Source: Macrostomum hystrix
Lineage: Eukaryota; Platyhelminthes; Macrostomidae
DNA: 64,000 bases
Direction: 5' to 3'
Assembly (NCBI GenBank): GCA_950097015.1
Contig: CATNEN010000025.1
Span: forward strand, 186,001 to 250,000
This document shows, one piece after another, positions 43,189 through 53,482 of the stretch. The notes beneath the pieces are model-generated. The model was given only the letters and a program-made list of their open reading frames with translations. It did not search any database and was not told where the DNA came from. The translations under genes were made by a program, and so were the position numbers. The first letter of the stretch is position 1. Each line of letters begins with the position of its first letter.

Positions 43189-43570
43189 TTCGTGCATTCA
43201 AACTGCATACACCGATTTCGGTTCGAGACTTGTTGGGATTTCAACCGACACTCAAGCGCTGGTCGCAACTGGATGCTGTTGTCGTGCGGTGCAAAAATTC
43301 CGACGCCAATCCGCAACGTGAAGTCGAAGCGTTTGTTGTAGAATCAGTGATGATATAGATTCTGATTCTGATTTGGATCCGTTATTTGCTTCTATTTTCT
43401 TGCCGTTGGAGTTTCATCTTCGCTTTCATCCTTTATCTTCTTGCCGTTGGAGTTTTTTGTTGATATGGCGGTTACTTTATTGTAAATTATTGTAATTATA
43501 TCACTGGTTCTTATTCTTTAAATTAAATACTCGACATTGCCTCGCTTTACTATTTAATCTAACCGTTAAT

Positions 43571-43684
43571 GCCTGATAGCAGAGAAGACTTGAAATATCC
43601 ATAGAACAATACTTTTAAGCGAGCCCCTCAGATTTTTTGCCATGAATTGGCTCGTTTCGCGTCCCGAGGGTTTTAGTTGTCCCT
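43571..43684 (-). repeat. 114 bp element segment, right copy of an inverted pair
   Basis: Reverse complement of 37948-38061. On the minus strand it reads ETSQFMAKNLRGSLKSIVLW. Together with 42444-42486 it defines a second, oppositely oriented copy of the element whose left copy ends at 38214. The distance between segments is 1,084 bp here but 110 bp in the left copy; the extra DNA holds the THAP exons. Confidence 0.88.
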
Positions 43685-43749
43685 GAGTCCAATATAATGA
43701 TGGAAACAAGTTTTGGAATGGTATTATTATTAGGAATGAGCAGCATACC

Positions 43750-43908
43750 ATGTCCTTTAAAAGAAAACGAAAATATAATTCAGTCAACAAAGCTACAACG
43801 CCAACCTCTGGTGACAAAGTGTCTGCTGTAGCTGCAGCTTCCAGTGATTCGGCCTCTAGCACTGCTGCCTCTGCCTCTCGACAACTGATGACATCAGTGA
43901 GCTTGAAG
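43750..43908 (+). pseudogene. first exon of a decayed transposase-like gene
   Basis: ATG opens 53 codons: a basic start (MSFKRKRKYNSVNK), then a Ser/Ala-rich run (SSDSASSTAASAS), ending in phase 0 at AAG/GTAAGT. The next exon with compatible phase and composition starts at 48928, so the retrotransposon at 44480-48549 lies within the intron. The product downstream is broken. Confidence 0.5.
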
Positions 43909-44289
43909 GTAAGTTGCTGTCGCGACTTTCGTCTCTGCCTTCTGTCCTCTATTCACTCTTTCGTTCCCTGCACTTTTCTTGTTTACATGTCCTGTTCAAT
44001 CTAGTTCTTTCTCTCTCGTAATCTGTGCGGCTGATCTCTCATTCTCTATCCTTTCTTCCTTTCCTCCTTTCTGATTGGTCCGCCGCTCACATACTAGCCT
44101 CCCCTCCTATCCAGTCGCACACTCTTGCTATCGTACCGCCAACCTCCGCCAGTCTGTCCAACTTAACCATGTATAACTACGAGTATATAGTCCAGGGCAC
44201 AACGCCCTCTCACGTTTCACTGGACTTCGCTACTCTCCACAAGCTACCTGCAGGCCAGATAGACAATTGAGTCTGTCTCTCTCAGTTTT

Positions 44290-44479
44290 CTTGACAGTTG
44301 CTGAATAAGGATCTCGTTGGGTTGTACCTAAATGTACAGAACTGGAAAGTGTAACTCTAATATACATTATTGCCATGTCATTTTGCTGCATAAAATTGCA
44401 GGAGGCATATAGTTCAGGTATATATTCCATGTCTGCATAAATTTGCAGGAGTTACAGGATTGTCACAGGATCCAATTAC
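44290..44479 (+). repeat. outer direct repeat A, left copy
   Basis: CTTGACAGTTGCTGAATAAG through GGATCCAATTAC; about 190 bp. Recurs as a longer copy at 48574-48811. It sits outside the terminal repeat B of the retrotransposon. Confidence 0.88.
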
Positions 44480-44688
44480 TGTACACACTATTGTGCGCCG
44501 GCGCGCAGTAGTGTGATTTAATCGTTGATGATGTACGCTTATTTGTGCTGTACGCTGCCTGTGCCAGTCGGCTTTTTACTCTTACCGTGTTACGCGCGGG
44601 TTTTAGCCCCTCCCCCCTCTACGGGGGTTTTTAAGTCCGATCGCTTGTGAGCTTGCAACCTATCGCCTGCACGTAAAAATTTTTTTCA
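44480..44688 (+). repeat. terminal direct repeat B of the tyrosine-recombinase element, left copy
   Basis: TGTACACACTATTGTGCGCC, then GCGCGCAGTAGTGTGATT, and so on. The first 30 bases can form a hairpin (CACTATTGTGCGC with GCGCGCAGTAGTG). Nearly identical to 48339-48549. Contains GTTTTTAAGTCCGATC close to its end. The first ORF starts nine bases after it. Confidence 0.9.
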
Positions 44689-44696
44689 AGCCAGCT

Positions 44697-45356
44697 ATGG
44701 CCTCGCAATGCAGTACTATCAACTTTGAACACCTCAACAAGGCTGGACTGCGAAACCTGCTGAAAAACAGAGGCCTGCCTCACGATGGTAACAGAAAAGT
44801 CATGATCCGTAGACTGCTTGACGACACCCAGCGAGGCCAGCAACGCGCATCAAGAACAACTACGCCGGCGCACTCAGCAGACTTTGAAGACATCGGCGAA
44901 GGCATCCAAGAAACCCTGATGAGCGGAGTCGCCCAGTCGGCAGCGCCAGTCGGGTCAGCGGGGAGGGCCAGCACCGTGGACGAGGAGATCGAGCAGACGC
45001 GGAAGCGCATCAGCCTGCTGGAACTGCGAAAGCGTGATGCCCAACTCGCAGCGGAACTCGCCCAGTCCGGTGACCCTGCTACAGCACCAGGTGAGAACCT
45101 TCTGGAGTGCGCCTTTACAGAGCGATTGGCCCCTAGGGATGGTAGGCAGGGCAGACAGCACAGCTTGGAGCTTGAAGATGCTTTGCACAACCCCCGCCAC
45201 CTGGCTCAACCGCTGCTTGTCACCGACTTCCTGGACTGCCCATCAGAAGCAAGCTCGGTGCTTCTGCACGATCAAGGCCGCCTAACTCTCAAGTCGTCCG
45301 ATGCGGCCAGCATCGCTGGATGCGGTGAACTACGGACAGTGGATATCGTCTAATGC
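44697..45356 (+). CDS. gag-like ORF of the tyrosine-recombinase element (SAP motif)
   Basis: ATG nine bases after repeat B opens 218 codons. Residues 9-41 (FEHLNKAGLRNLLKNRG, then KVMIRRLLDD) fit the SAP motif, a small DNA-binding helix pair. A coiled-coil-prone stretch, EEIEQTRKRISLLELRKRDA, follows. The frame breaks at about 45300, after which the protein continues in another frame (SLDAVNYGQWISSNAKIMRQ), so the ORF is truncated relative to its ancestor. Confidence 0.65.
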
Positions 45357-45830
45357 AAAAATCATGAGACAGCTGATCGAAACAGGCAACTTGATAATCT
45401 ACAACAACGACGGTTCCATGAATTTGAGCAAACTGATGGCTTATTTGGACTACAACGTGCATGTCGGCGAGCTGTTGGATGCTGACTACGATTGGAGGGG
45501 GTCCTGCACTACGATGAGGATGTTCGCAAACTGCAGCACGCGGGCGGTTGTGAGAGGAACAGCACGTCGCTAAACCTAATTGTGAAACACATGACAGCCC
45601 CTAAAAATCTGCACGCGGGCGGCGGCTTCACTGCACGTAGCTCGGCCTCACGACGCGGGATTAACAAACATAAATATCCCACGACGACGGGAGGCCAGGT
45701 GATCTGCGGACTCTTCAATAGTGCCAGAGGCTGCCAACGCCAAGTCTGCAACTTCGCGCATGTGTGCAGGACGTGTGAGGGCCCACACCCGCAGCACCTG
45801 CACCAAGAGCAACAGCCCAACAGAGCTTGA
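45301..45830 (+). pseudogene. gag-like ORF continuation with zinc box
   Basis: Two overlapping frames: 45301-45573 (YGQWISSNAKIMRQLIETGN) and, after a shift, 45492-45830. The latter contains ICGLFNSARGCQRQVCNFAH followed by CRTC, a C-x8-C-x4-C-x3-H box plus C-x2-C like that in gag proteins of DIRS and Ngaro elements. It would bind the element RNA. Confidence 0.65.
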
Positions 45831-45835
45831 GAATT

Positions 45836-46457
45836 ATCAGTCTGCTACGTGTGACGAGAACAGACAGCTGGTCGAAACTCAGATCCAGCGTGAAATCACC
45901 CTGTCCAGGTATAAGCGGGTTCAGGACGTCGGTATCGCCAAGCCTACGAAAATCAGTCCACTAGGAGCTATCAAAAAGGACGACTCGAAAGTGCGGCTCA
46001 TCCATGACGCATCGGCACCGGCTGGGAACTCATCAACAGCAGCTACGAAAGCAACCAGCGGCTCAAGTTCGCTAAGGTGGAGGACATCACTAGGGTCGCC
46101 AAGAGAGGCTGGTTCCTGAGTAAAGTCGACCTCAGTGAGGCTTACCGTAGTGTTCCAATCTATCCTGACTGCTACCCCGTCACTGGCGTTAAGTGGCAGT
46201 TCTCTGGTGACAGCCGGCCGACTTACCTGGTCGATACGCGCCTCCCATTCGGTGCTTCCGCCTCTGTCGAGATCTTCCACCGCCTCACTCAAGCCATCCG
46301 GCGATACGTCGCAAGGAAGTTCCTAGCTGATGACGGACAGACGCTTGTTGTCTACCTGGACGACTTCTGCATCGCAGCTAGAAACTATTCTGCCTGCCTA
46401 ACGGCGCACAATTACCTTCTCGCTCTGCTCAGCAAGCTTGGCTTCAGCATCAATTAG
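45836..46457 (+). pseudogene. reverse transcriptase of the tyrosine-recombinase element
   Basis: The first frame (to 46119) holds GIAKPTKISPLGAIKKDDSK and VRLIHDASAP, the finger region. The second (46077-46457) holds KVDLSEAYRSVPIYPDCYPV with a catalytic Asp, RLPFGASASVEIFHRL, and VVYLDDFCIAA with the Y-L-D-D catalytic pair. A one-base shift separates the frames near 46080, and TAG at 46455-46457 interrupts the link to RNase H. Confidence 0.82.
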
Positions 46458-46463
46458 GCAAAA

Positions 46464-47150
46464 GTGTGCCAGCCTTCCCGCAAGCTTGTCTTTCTCGGCG
46501 TGTGCATCGATCTGGAGGCTGGCCAGCTCACACTCCCAGAGGCCAAGCTGAACGAATTGCGTGATCTCTTAATTTCCTATACCCAGCGGATCAGAATTAC
46601 CAAGCTGCATGTTCAACGCCTGCTAGGCAAAATCAGTTGGTTCTGCAATGTTGCTCGGGCGGCGCGCGTGTTACTTCGAGCCTTGATAGACATCAACAAC
46701 TCGCTTGCCTGCAGTTCGCACCGCATCCGGATCGCTGGTGAGATGCTCCATCAACTGCAGTTCTGGTTGCGAGCTATCGATTCTCTGCCCCCTCTGGAGC
46801 TTTGGCCGAGCTTCCGAGGGAACATCGCTATGGAGACAGACGCTTGCGCCACTGCGGGAGGTGCCGTGGTGGCCGGGTCTCCGTTTGCAACAAGCTTCTT
46901 CTTCGTTGACTTCAAGCGCGACGCTGGGGGCTGCTTTGAGGACCTACACATTAACTTCAAAGAGGCCGTTGTCCCGCTTCTCACCATCATCCGGCTTCAA
47001 GAGTCGCTAGCTGGTTGCAGAGTCTGCATCTACTGCGACAACAGCGCTGCATTCGGCATCCTCAACCGAGGCTCGTCAGGCACATGCCGGTCAGCTAGCA
47101 GGTGCTGGCTGACCCACTGTCTCGCTGTCTGTCTTGGGCCAATCATATGA
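46464..47150 (+). pseudogene. RT connection and RNase H of the tyrosine-recombinase element
   Basis: VFLGVCIDLEAGQLTLPEAK and LHVQRLLGKISWFCNVARAA are the thumb/connection. RNase H acidic residues are visible in METDACATAGGAVV (Asp), INFKEAVVPL (Glu) and IYCDNSAAFGILNRG (Asp). The same frame continues from RT beyond the TAG at 46457, so a single stop separates them. A frameshift near 47100 separates it from the recombinase part; the usual ADPLSR end lies in another frame (47105). Confidence 0.82.
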
Positions 47151-47274
47151 TCGATTTTGCTTTGCGCGCTAATTCTGCTAGTATATCTACGGGTTTCTGC
47201 TTTTCTGAAGCTGCCAAAAACGCCTTCTCCTTTCAGGTACTGGCCCACGTCCCGACCCCCTGCTGGCCCGACTT

Positions 47275-48228
47275 GTGCATCTGGCCTTCTCGTCTTCAAC
47301 CTGGCGCTCATCGAAAAGCCACTGGCGCGGCTGGTCGGAATTCTGTCGGCGCTCGAAGCTTCACCCACTAAGCGCTGAGCCAGGTCACGTGTGCCGGTTC
47401 GCCAGCAGTCTGGTTGCTAAGGGACTCAAATTCGGCACCGTTCTGAGCTACATATCGTCAGTCGGTCGGTTGTACAAGCTGGCGGGGCGCGTCGATCCCA
47501 CCGGGCACCCCTCAGTGAAGCTGGTGCTACGCGGGGCGAAGCGCCTCCTTGGTTGCCAACAACGCCGAAAGCGGCCGATCACTCCATCAATTCTGCGCGG
47601 CATCCGTGGACACCTACGCTTAGACGACCCTAAACAAGCAGCCTTTTGGAGCGCAGTCCTGACCGGCTGGTGGGGGCTTCTGCGTCGTGCCAACCTCGTT
47701 GCTAGCAATCGCGCTGGCAATGGTGGCGAAAGAGGCGCGCTCACAGTGGCCGACATTGTGTTTGGAGGCTCGGCCATCCGTCTGCAAGTCCGATGGTCCA
47801 ATAACAATCAGTTCGCAGCTCGAGTGCACCCCGTCCTGCTACCCAAGCTGAAGGCCAATCATCCGCTCTGCCCATGGTCCGCCCTGATGCGACATTGGAG
47901 ACTGAATCAGCTCGACAAGGCGTCAAGCATGCAGCCCCTCTTCTCAGTGCGATCTGATGGATCTTGGGGCGCTCTGTCGCGGTTCCAGTTCGACAAGATG
48001 CTGCAGGAGGCTATTCAGTCCATGGGATTGCCAGGCAACCACTTTTCTGGCCACAGCCTTCGTCGGGGAGGCGCGACTTTCGCCCGCGACTCTGGGCTTC
48101 CGCTTGAGGCCGTTCAGCTGCTTGGTGACTGGTCAAGCGACTGCGTGCAGCGATATGTCGAGTCCGATCAGCCAGAAACCACGCGTCTAGCTATCAAGCA
48201 TTTCGCTGCTGCTGTGGAGCGCTTGTAA
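47275..48228 (+). CDS. tyrosine recombinase (integrase) of the element
   Basis: 317-codon open frame to TAA at 48226-48228; the true start is upstream because it is part of a polyprotein. After an N-terminal core-binding helix set (LVAKGLKFGTVLSYISSVGR), the catalytic domain shows the first Arg in WGLLRRANLV. The H-x-x-R box is in GHSLRRGGATFAR, the third position in LLGDWSSD, and the Tyr nucleophile in CVQRYVES. It would splice a circular DNA copy into the genome through a covalent Tyr-DNA bond. All catalytic positions are intact. Confidence 0.88.
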   Translation: MHLAFSSSTWRSSKSHWRGWSEFCRRSKLHPLSAEPGHVCRFASSLVAKGLKFGTVLSYISSVGRLYKLAGRVDPTGHPSVKLVLRGAKRLLGCQQRRKRPITPSILRGIRGHLRLDDPKQAAFWSAVLTGWWGLLRRANLVASNRAGNGGERGALTVADIVFGGSAIRLQVRWSNNNQFAARVHPVLLPKLKANHPLCPWSALMRHWRLNQLDKASSMQPLFSVRSDGSWGALSRFQFDKMLQEAIQSMGLPGNHFSGHSLRRGGATFARDSGLPLEAVQLLGDWSSDCVQRYVESDQPETTRLAIKHFAAAVERL

Positions 48229-48338
48229 CTCTAACAAATTTTTCTCTTCTCTCGTTCTTTCTTTTGTTCTGGGTTTGGCCTTCATCTTCGCCCACTCGTT
48301 CTCCGCCAACCGCTTCGCCTTTGTGTCATCTGGATTAA

Positions 48339-48549
48339 TGTACATACTATTGTGCGCCGGCGCGCAGTAGTGTGATTTAATCGTTGATGATGTACGCTTA
48401 TTTGTGCTGTACGCTGCCTGTGCCAGTCGGCTTTTTACTCTTACCGTGTTACGCGCGGGTTTTAGCCCCTCCCCTCCCTCTACGGGGGTTTTTAAGTCCG
48501 ATCGCTTGTGAGCTTGCAACCTATCGCCTGCACGTAAAAATCTTTTTCT
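48339..48549 (+). repeat. terminal direct repeat B of the tyrosine-recombinase element, right copy
   Basis: Second copy of 44480-44688 with a handful of differences (TGTACATACTATTG at the start; CCCCTCCCCTCCC against CCCCTCCCCCC). Confidence 0.9.
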
Positions 48550-48573
48550 TCAAAAAACTTTTTTCTTTTCTTT

Positions 48574-48811
48574 CTTGACAGTTGCTGAATAAGGATCTCG
48601 TTGGGTTGTATCTAAATTTACAGAACTGGAAAGTGTAACTCTAATATACATTATTGCCATGTCATTTTGCTGCATAAAATTGCAGGAGGCATTTAGTTCA
48701 GGTATATATTCCATGTCTGCATAAAGTTGCAGGAGTCATATAGTAACACGTACATATTCCATGTCTGCATAAATTTGCAGGAGTTACAGGATTGTCACAG
48801 GATCCAATTAC
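48574..48811 (+). repeat. outer direct repeat A, right copy
   Basis: Second copy of 44290-44479. It is about 48 bp longer because a block ending CATGTCTGCATAAATTTGCA is duplicated. The order is A-B on the left but B-A on the right, all in the same orientation. Confidence 0.88.
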
Positions 48812-48927
48812 AGATTAATACCTTAGTACAAATTTATAACTGCACTACTTGCCTTATCATTACTTTGTAGCTACACTATTCTAGAATCCTAATCATTCTA
48901 TTCTTGAATTATTTGCACTCAATACAG

Positions 48928-49690
48928 GTAGCTTCTAGTGAAACAGCTTCTGAATCTGGTGATGCGTCCTCCACTGTGGCTTCAGCTGTTAACGCGATCT
49001 CTCCTCCAGATGCATCTTCAGGTGACGCCATCGCTGCTGCAGGTGCATCTTTTGGATACGCGATTTCTGCCGAAACTACAACTTCTAGTGAGGCGATCCC
49101 CCTGCAGCTACAAGTGAATGTGTATTGCTGGAAATGCCTGGAAGTATAGAATTCGTCGATGACGCGTCTCTACTGTACCATGCTGCTGTGACTACAAGCA
49201 ACCCGGTGGTATGGCTGCTTGACGAATTAGGTAATTCGGTCTGTGCTGTCATCTATGTTGACGAGTCAGGGACTCATCAGCAGGCAGGGAAGCTGCTTTA
49301 TGTTTCCCCGCGTCAAGTTTCTCCTTCAGTGCCTTCAACATCTTGTGACACTTACATGCTACCTGCACCTGCTGCTGAGGCTCACAGCGTCGACATCGAT
49401 GAGATCAGTGAGGAGTCTTCTGATGAGACAAAGCCGCAGGCTAAAATGTCTAAGAAGCAGAAGGGAAAAATACGTTAGTCCATTCCTTAAGAAGGGTGAG
49501 ACCACACCGCAGCATGGTATTGTTGGCTCGCGCTTAAGCCAGCACATTAGGGAGTCGCATGTTGACCTTTTGCAGAGAAATACCATTGCCGAGCTTGTCC
49601 TGAAGATCAAACAGCACACGTTAGAAGTGTTTCCGCCAGACGAATTTACGGCCCAGACTAAAGTCGCATGTCGCGAATATACCTGAAGCG
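48928..49690 (+). pseudogene. decayed transposase-like gene, second exon
   Basis: Acceptor TGCACTCAATACAG at 48927; phase 0 matches the donor at 43908. The first 70 codons are Ser/Ala-rich (SSETASESGDASSTVASA). After a frame change near 49115 the sequence reads EMPGSIEFVDDASLLYHAAV and an acidic stretch (DIDEISEESSDETKP). After another change it reads VSPFLKKGETTPQHG and RNTIAELVLKIKQHTLEVF. No catalytic motif in this part; it resembles the N-terminal halves of large invertebrate transposase ORFs. Confidence 0.45.
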
Positions 49691-49878
49691 TGGCCTCTTA
49701 CACCTAAAGCGGGCTCTCAGCCAGCACCCTCGAGTTCGCTCACAAAAGGCCTAAGGGCCAGACCTGTGCAGAGAAGAAGTTAAAGGCCTTCCAGGTGCTC
49801 AATGAAGCCATCGTTGAAGAAAATCTGCTCACGGAATTGCAGAAAGAAATTCTGGAGTATGAACCCTGTATAAAACGG

Positions 49879-50008
49879 AACGGTCACAAAAAGGGATTGT
49901 GACTGTCAATGTGACTGTTATGGTCACATGTTACCGTTGGTGGCCATTTTTGTGACCGTTCATCAAGGTCACTATGTGAGTGATCATTGTGGCCATTTTG
50001 TGACCGTT
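49879..50008. mobile_element. 130 bp palindromic mini-element with 13 bp inverted ends
   Basis: AACGGTCACAAAA at the left and its exact reverse complement TTTTGTGACCGTT at the right. GTGACTG, GGTCAC and GTGACCGTT recur inside on both strands. It sits within the decayed transposase gene and adds to its disruption. Target duplication unclear (A-rich flanks). Confidence 0.65.
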
Positions 50009-51540
50009 TTTTAAGAGTTAAGAGCGAGGCTTCCGGTGGGTTTGACGGCGAGGCTGCCGCCCAGTCTGACGCTGTACAATTGCAGGCCTTTTACAAACTG
50101 GCCGCATATCCTGCTTCAACAGTTTCCTATGCTGCTATTGGGACCATCGCACAGTGTCTGGCCTTTTCGTAAATTTTGTCAGGTCAGGATGTTGAGCGAC
50201 TGCTGGCGTACACAAAGGCCGTGCTTCCAGAGAATTCTGCTTTCCCAGTCTCGTCACATGCTGGACAAGTTACTAAACTTGACACCATATTCATACAGGC
50301 GATGTAGGCCTACAGTCTATTGTGTCAGCTGCGATCGTGAGGTGCCACTGCAGCGTCTTATCACTGTCCGAATTGCATCGCCAGTTTGCAATCACGAACA
50401 TCAGTGTAATATTTTTGGCGAATGGATATTGGCACTCAAATTAGACAGATGATTGAAGAATGCCACCTTCTGGACCATGTGGTATACCCATTCAATCAGC
50501 CCGCCCAAGTGGGACGCCTCTACATGGGTAGTTCGACTGCCTATGCGGCATTTAAAAGGATTGTTCCAGCTGGTTCGCGAAACGACCTTACCTACTAAAT
50601 CTGTATCGACGGCTTCCCATTGTTTAAACGAGCCGTTATGGAAATGTGCCCTGTATACCTGAGCCTCAAGGAAGTACCGGACAACATGAAGAGTCAGTAT
50701 GTTGTTGTGGCTGGCTTCTGGTCTGCTAAGAAAAAATACGTTCAAATGCCTATTCGCCGTGGCTTGTGGAGCAGCTGAATGCGCTGCGGTCGGTAGGAAT
50801 TGAATTCAGCAAGGGTTCTGGTGTCGATGGCAACATGGGTGGAAGGATTCGACAACATCCGTTCATGCTTGTTTTGGATACTCCGCAACAAGCGGAAACT
50901 AAGTGCATGCGGCAGTTTAACGCCGATTATGGCTGTGACAACTGCTACACATTGCATTGCATCACATTGCACGACCCTGAGCGTGGAGGCAGTGCGAGAA
51001 TCTACCCGGAAGCACTGTCGGCGGAGGCAATACATGCGGCAGTGTCCGCCAATGTTACGCAGCCAACTGTTCGCAATCTGACAGACACTGTGATGCTAGC
51101 TACTACCAAACCAGTAGACTTAAAGGCTTCGACTACATCCAAGGATGTCCACCGTGTTTCCTGCACCAATTGCTTACCGGTTTTGTTAGACGCACAATGG
51201 ATCAGCTATTCTTTCCTGTTGGTAAGAAGCCCATGAGGGTAAGTCCCGCGCCGGATTTGTCCAGGCAAATCTCTGCTATTGATACCCGACTGGCTGCAAT
51301 TCACGTGCCAGCGTCGCATTAACGGGCGCCGCGTACGATGCACGAACTAGGGAACTATCGGGGGGCATGAACTCGAAGCGTGGCTATTGTGTCACGGGCC
51401 TATGGTGCTTGACGATGGTCTGCTCCCTGCCAATCATTATCAACACCTTATGCTGTTGTCATCTGCGGTTTTCTGGCTGTGCATGGATGGCGCACCCCAC
51501 ACGCAGGTATTTTTGATGATATCTTTTGTACTTCTGCCAT
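50009..51540 (+). pseudogene. decayed Tnp2-like transposase, central and C-terminal parts
   Basis: No single frame is open, but pieces in different frames follow the order seen in the intact ORF at 53943-55835. They are IDGFPLFKRAV and YVVVAGFWSAKK, then FNADYGCDNCYT (the C-x2-C zinc-like block), and near 51350-51500 WLLCHGPMVLDDGLLP and HLMLLSSAVFWL. Many indels. It lies directly downstream of the exon at 48928 and is probably the same dead element. Confidence 0.5.
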
Positions 51541-51948
51541 ATGATTAATGATTAGTCTGAAATAGTCGAATGCGATGAAGCAGGATCCAGATATTTTTAA
51601 AGTATAGTTGTCAAGAAGCCTTACAACGCATAGATACTGCAGGAAAAACTGGATAGGGAGCTGTTAATAACGGAAGAAGTTACCAAGCTGCACAAGCTAA
51701 TTGGAACATTACTGGAAAAGGCAGCAGAGCTAATGACCACGGATTCAGAAAGCGAAACAATCACTTTGGCTTGTAGCGTCTCATCATGACCTTCCATCGT
51801 ACCGTACTTGCCATTCCAGAAAATTCGCCGTAAAAGTACAAATTGAGTTTTCGATATTTTTCCAGAAACTTCCACTCTAAGAACAAATGATCTGTAAAGC
51901 ACATCATCACTATAATAAAATATCATTCATGTAAATAACATAATCACG
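51541..51948. other. AT-rich DNA
   Basis: No gene; the 101-codon minus ORF (51621-51926) has no domain. Confidence 0.45.
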
Positions 51949-52187
51949 TGTTACAATATTAAAGTTAATTAAACTATATTGCACCAGTTTTGTTAACTCC
52001 TGCATTCTTCCAGAACTTTCCGGAAATGCATGTTTTAATCTATAAATATAGAACCCCCATCGACGCCATTTTCTTTAAGACTTCAAGCTCACGCTCTCAT
52101 TGACAATCAATAAAAAGAAAACCACCGCCTCGCTTTTTCCCAGTGAAAATTGGTAAGTGGATTCCATATCGATTCCATATTGTAACA
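51949..52187 (+). mobile_element. 239 bp solo LTR
   Basis: Begins TGTTACAATATT and ends ATATTGTAACA, an 11 bp perfect inverted repeat with TG...CA borders. TATAAATATAG lies at about 52040 and AATAAA at about 52110, the usual promoter-then-poly(A) order of an LTR. No internal region follows and the flanks show no clear target duplication, so it is either old or its borders slipped. Confidence 0.55.
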
Positions 52188-53209
52188 TGGATTTTAAGAA
52201 ATGTCAGACATTGTGGTAATTTTATATAAAAATTGCATTATAGACTATAAAGATGCAAAAAAATAACCAATCGACTGTTATTACTGTATTTTTTCGACAA
52301 AAGAATTAATGGTGATTCTACATGGTCGCAATCTGCATGGAATACATGCAGAAGCAAATCACTAGATTCTAGATTAAAAAACAAGGATGGATAGGCTCTA
52401 CATATGTTTTTAAAAATGTATTAATACTTTTAGCTTAATTTATATGTAGATGCCTATATTATAAAATCCTAAATTATTCAAGACATAAGATGAATTTTCT
52501 AAAAAATAAAACAGCTTGTTAAAATGCCGCGAGTGTTTTGCTCAATGCAGAACAATCTCCAGTTTTTGAAGTGTAGTCACCTATATTTTTTTAATTATTA
52601 ACAGTCGTCATATTTCGGTGCATTGTTTAGGTCATGATATAGTATAGGGCATCAGCCGCATCATGTCTTTGCATCCACTTATAAAAATCTTACTAGGTTT
52701 AGCTTCTTGTTAAGTACAAAAACTATTTACTATTGTAAACTATATAGTTTTTTGGTTGATAGACAATTTTTCTATAGGCCTACTGTCCTGAATAGCTGTA
52801 TATACCGGTGTGCCTTAATATAATCAGTAGAAAACTGTTTAATCTTTTTTTTAATGGACATGAAATGCCAATGGAAATCAAATGCCTTAAGCTAAATCTA
52901 ATATCTAAGATACGAGCGCAGGAGGATTTATGTACGTCTAGCTAGGTCTAACTTTGGCCTGGCTATTTAGTCCAAAGGCTAATGTTTGACTTGACCCTAA
53001 TGATTTTGTCATACGCCTATTCTATTTCTAGAATTCTAGAATATTCCTTTAATTAGACAAGGCTACTACTTTTATATTGATAACCTTTTTGGGCCATAGC
53101 CATTGGGCAAAATTGCCCATTTCACTTGTGACTTGATAGCTAAGTAATAAACTTATAGGAATTGAAGCCTCTAAAGTCTAGGAAAATTTAATAATATTCG
53201 TATATTCAT
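52188..53209. other. AT-rich gene-free DNA
   Basis: Stop codons in all frames; no repeat or gene recognised. Confidence 0.55.
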
Positions 53210-53482
53210 TTATAGGCTCGCACCGGCGGGACACAGCGCCTGTGAGGTATGAGTCAGACCAGGCCCACGGGCTAAGGTCTGCGATGCCTCACACCTGCAG
53301 TCGCTTTTTGAGCAGGCCTGGCAGGAAGGAGCCCTGTACCTTCGGGTGCAGGAATCCCTCCACGCTGTCCCGTCAGCTGCCCATGGGTACACGTCCCGCG
53401 AGTGTTTAAGGCTGACTCTAGGGCAGCCGGACAGAATGGGCAACAGCGCTGGATGACCCATCCAGGGCCTCCGGCCAAACTG

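Larger units (their letters stand above)
44480..48549 (+). mobile_element. tyrosine-recombinase retrotransposon (Ngaro/DIRS-like), about 4.1 kb
   Basis: Order on the plus strand: direct repeat B, gag-like ORF with an N-terminal SAP motif and a Cys/His zinc box, reverse transcriptase, RNase H, tyrosine recombinase, direct repeat B'. RT-RNase H followed by a tyrosine recombinase instead of an integrase defines the DIRS order. Direct rather than inverted terminal repeats favour the Ngaro or PAT type. There is no DDE integrase and no obvious target duplication, as expected for recombinase-mediated insertion. Several frameshifts and a stop between RT and RNase H show it is inactive, but the two B copies differ little, so the insertion is fairly young. 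It lies in a putative intron of a decayed transposase gene. Confidence 0.88.

Noticed and set aside
52130-52150. TTTTTCCCAGTG as a CACTA-type transposon end
   Set aside because: It falls inside the 239 bp LTR with its own borders, so the motif is likely coincidental there.
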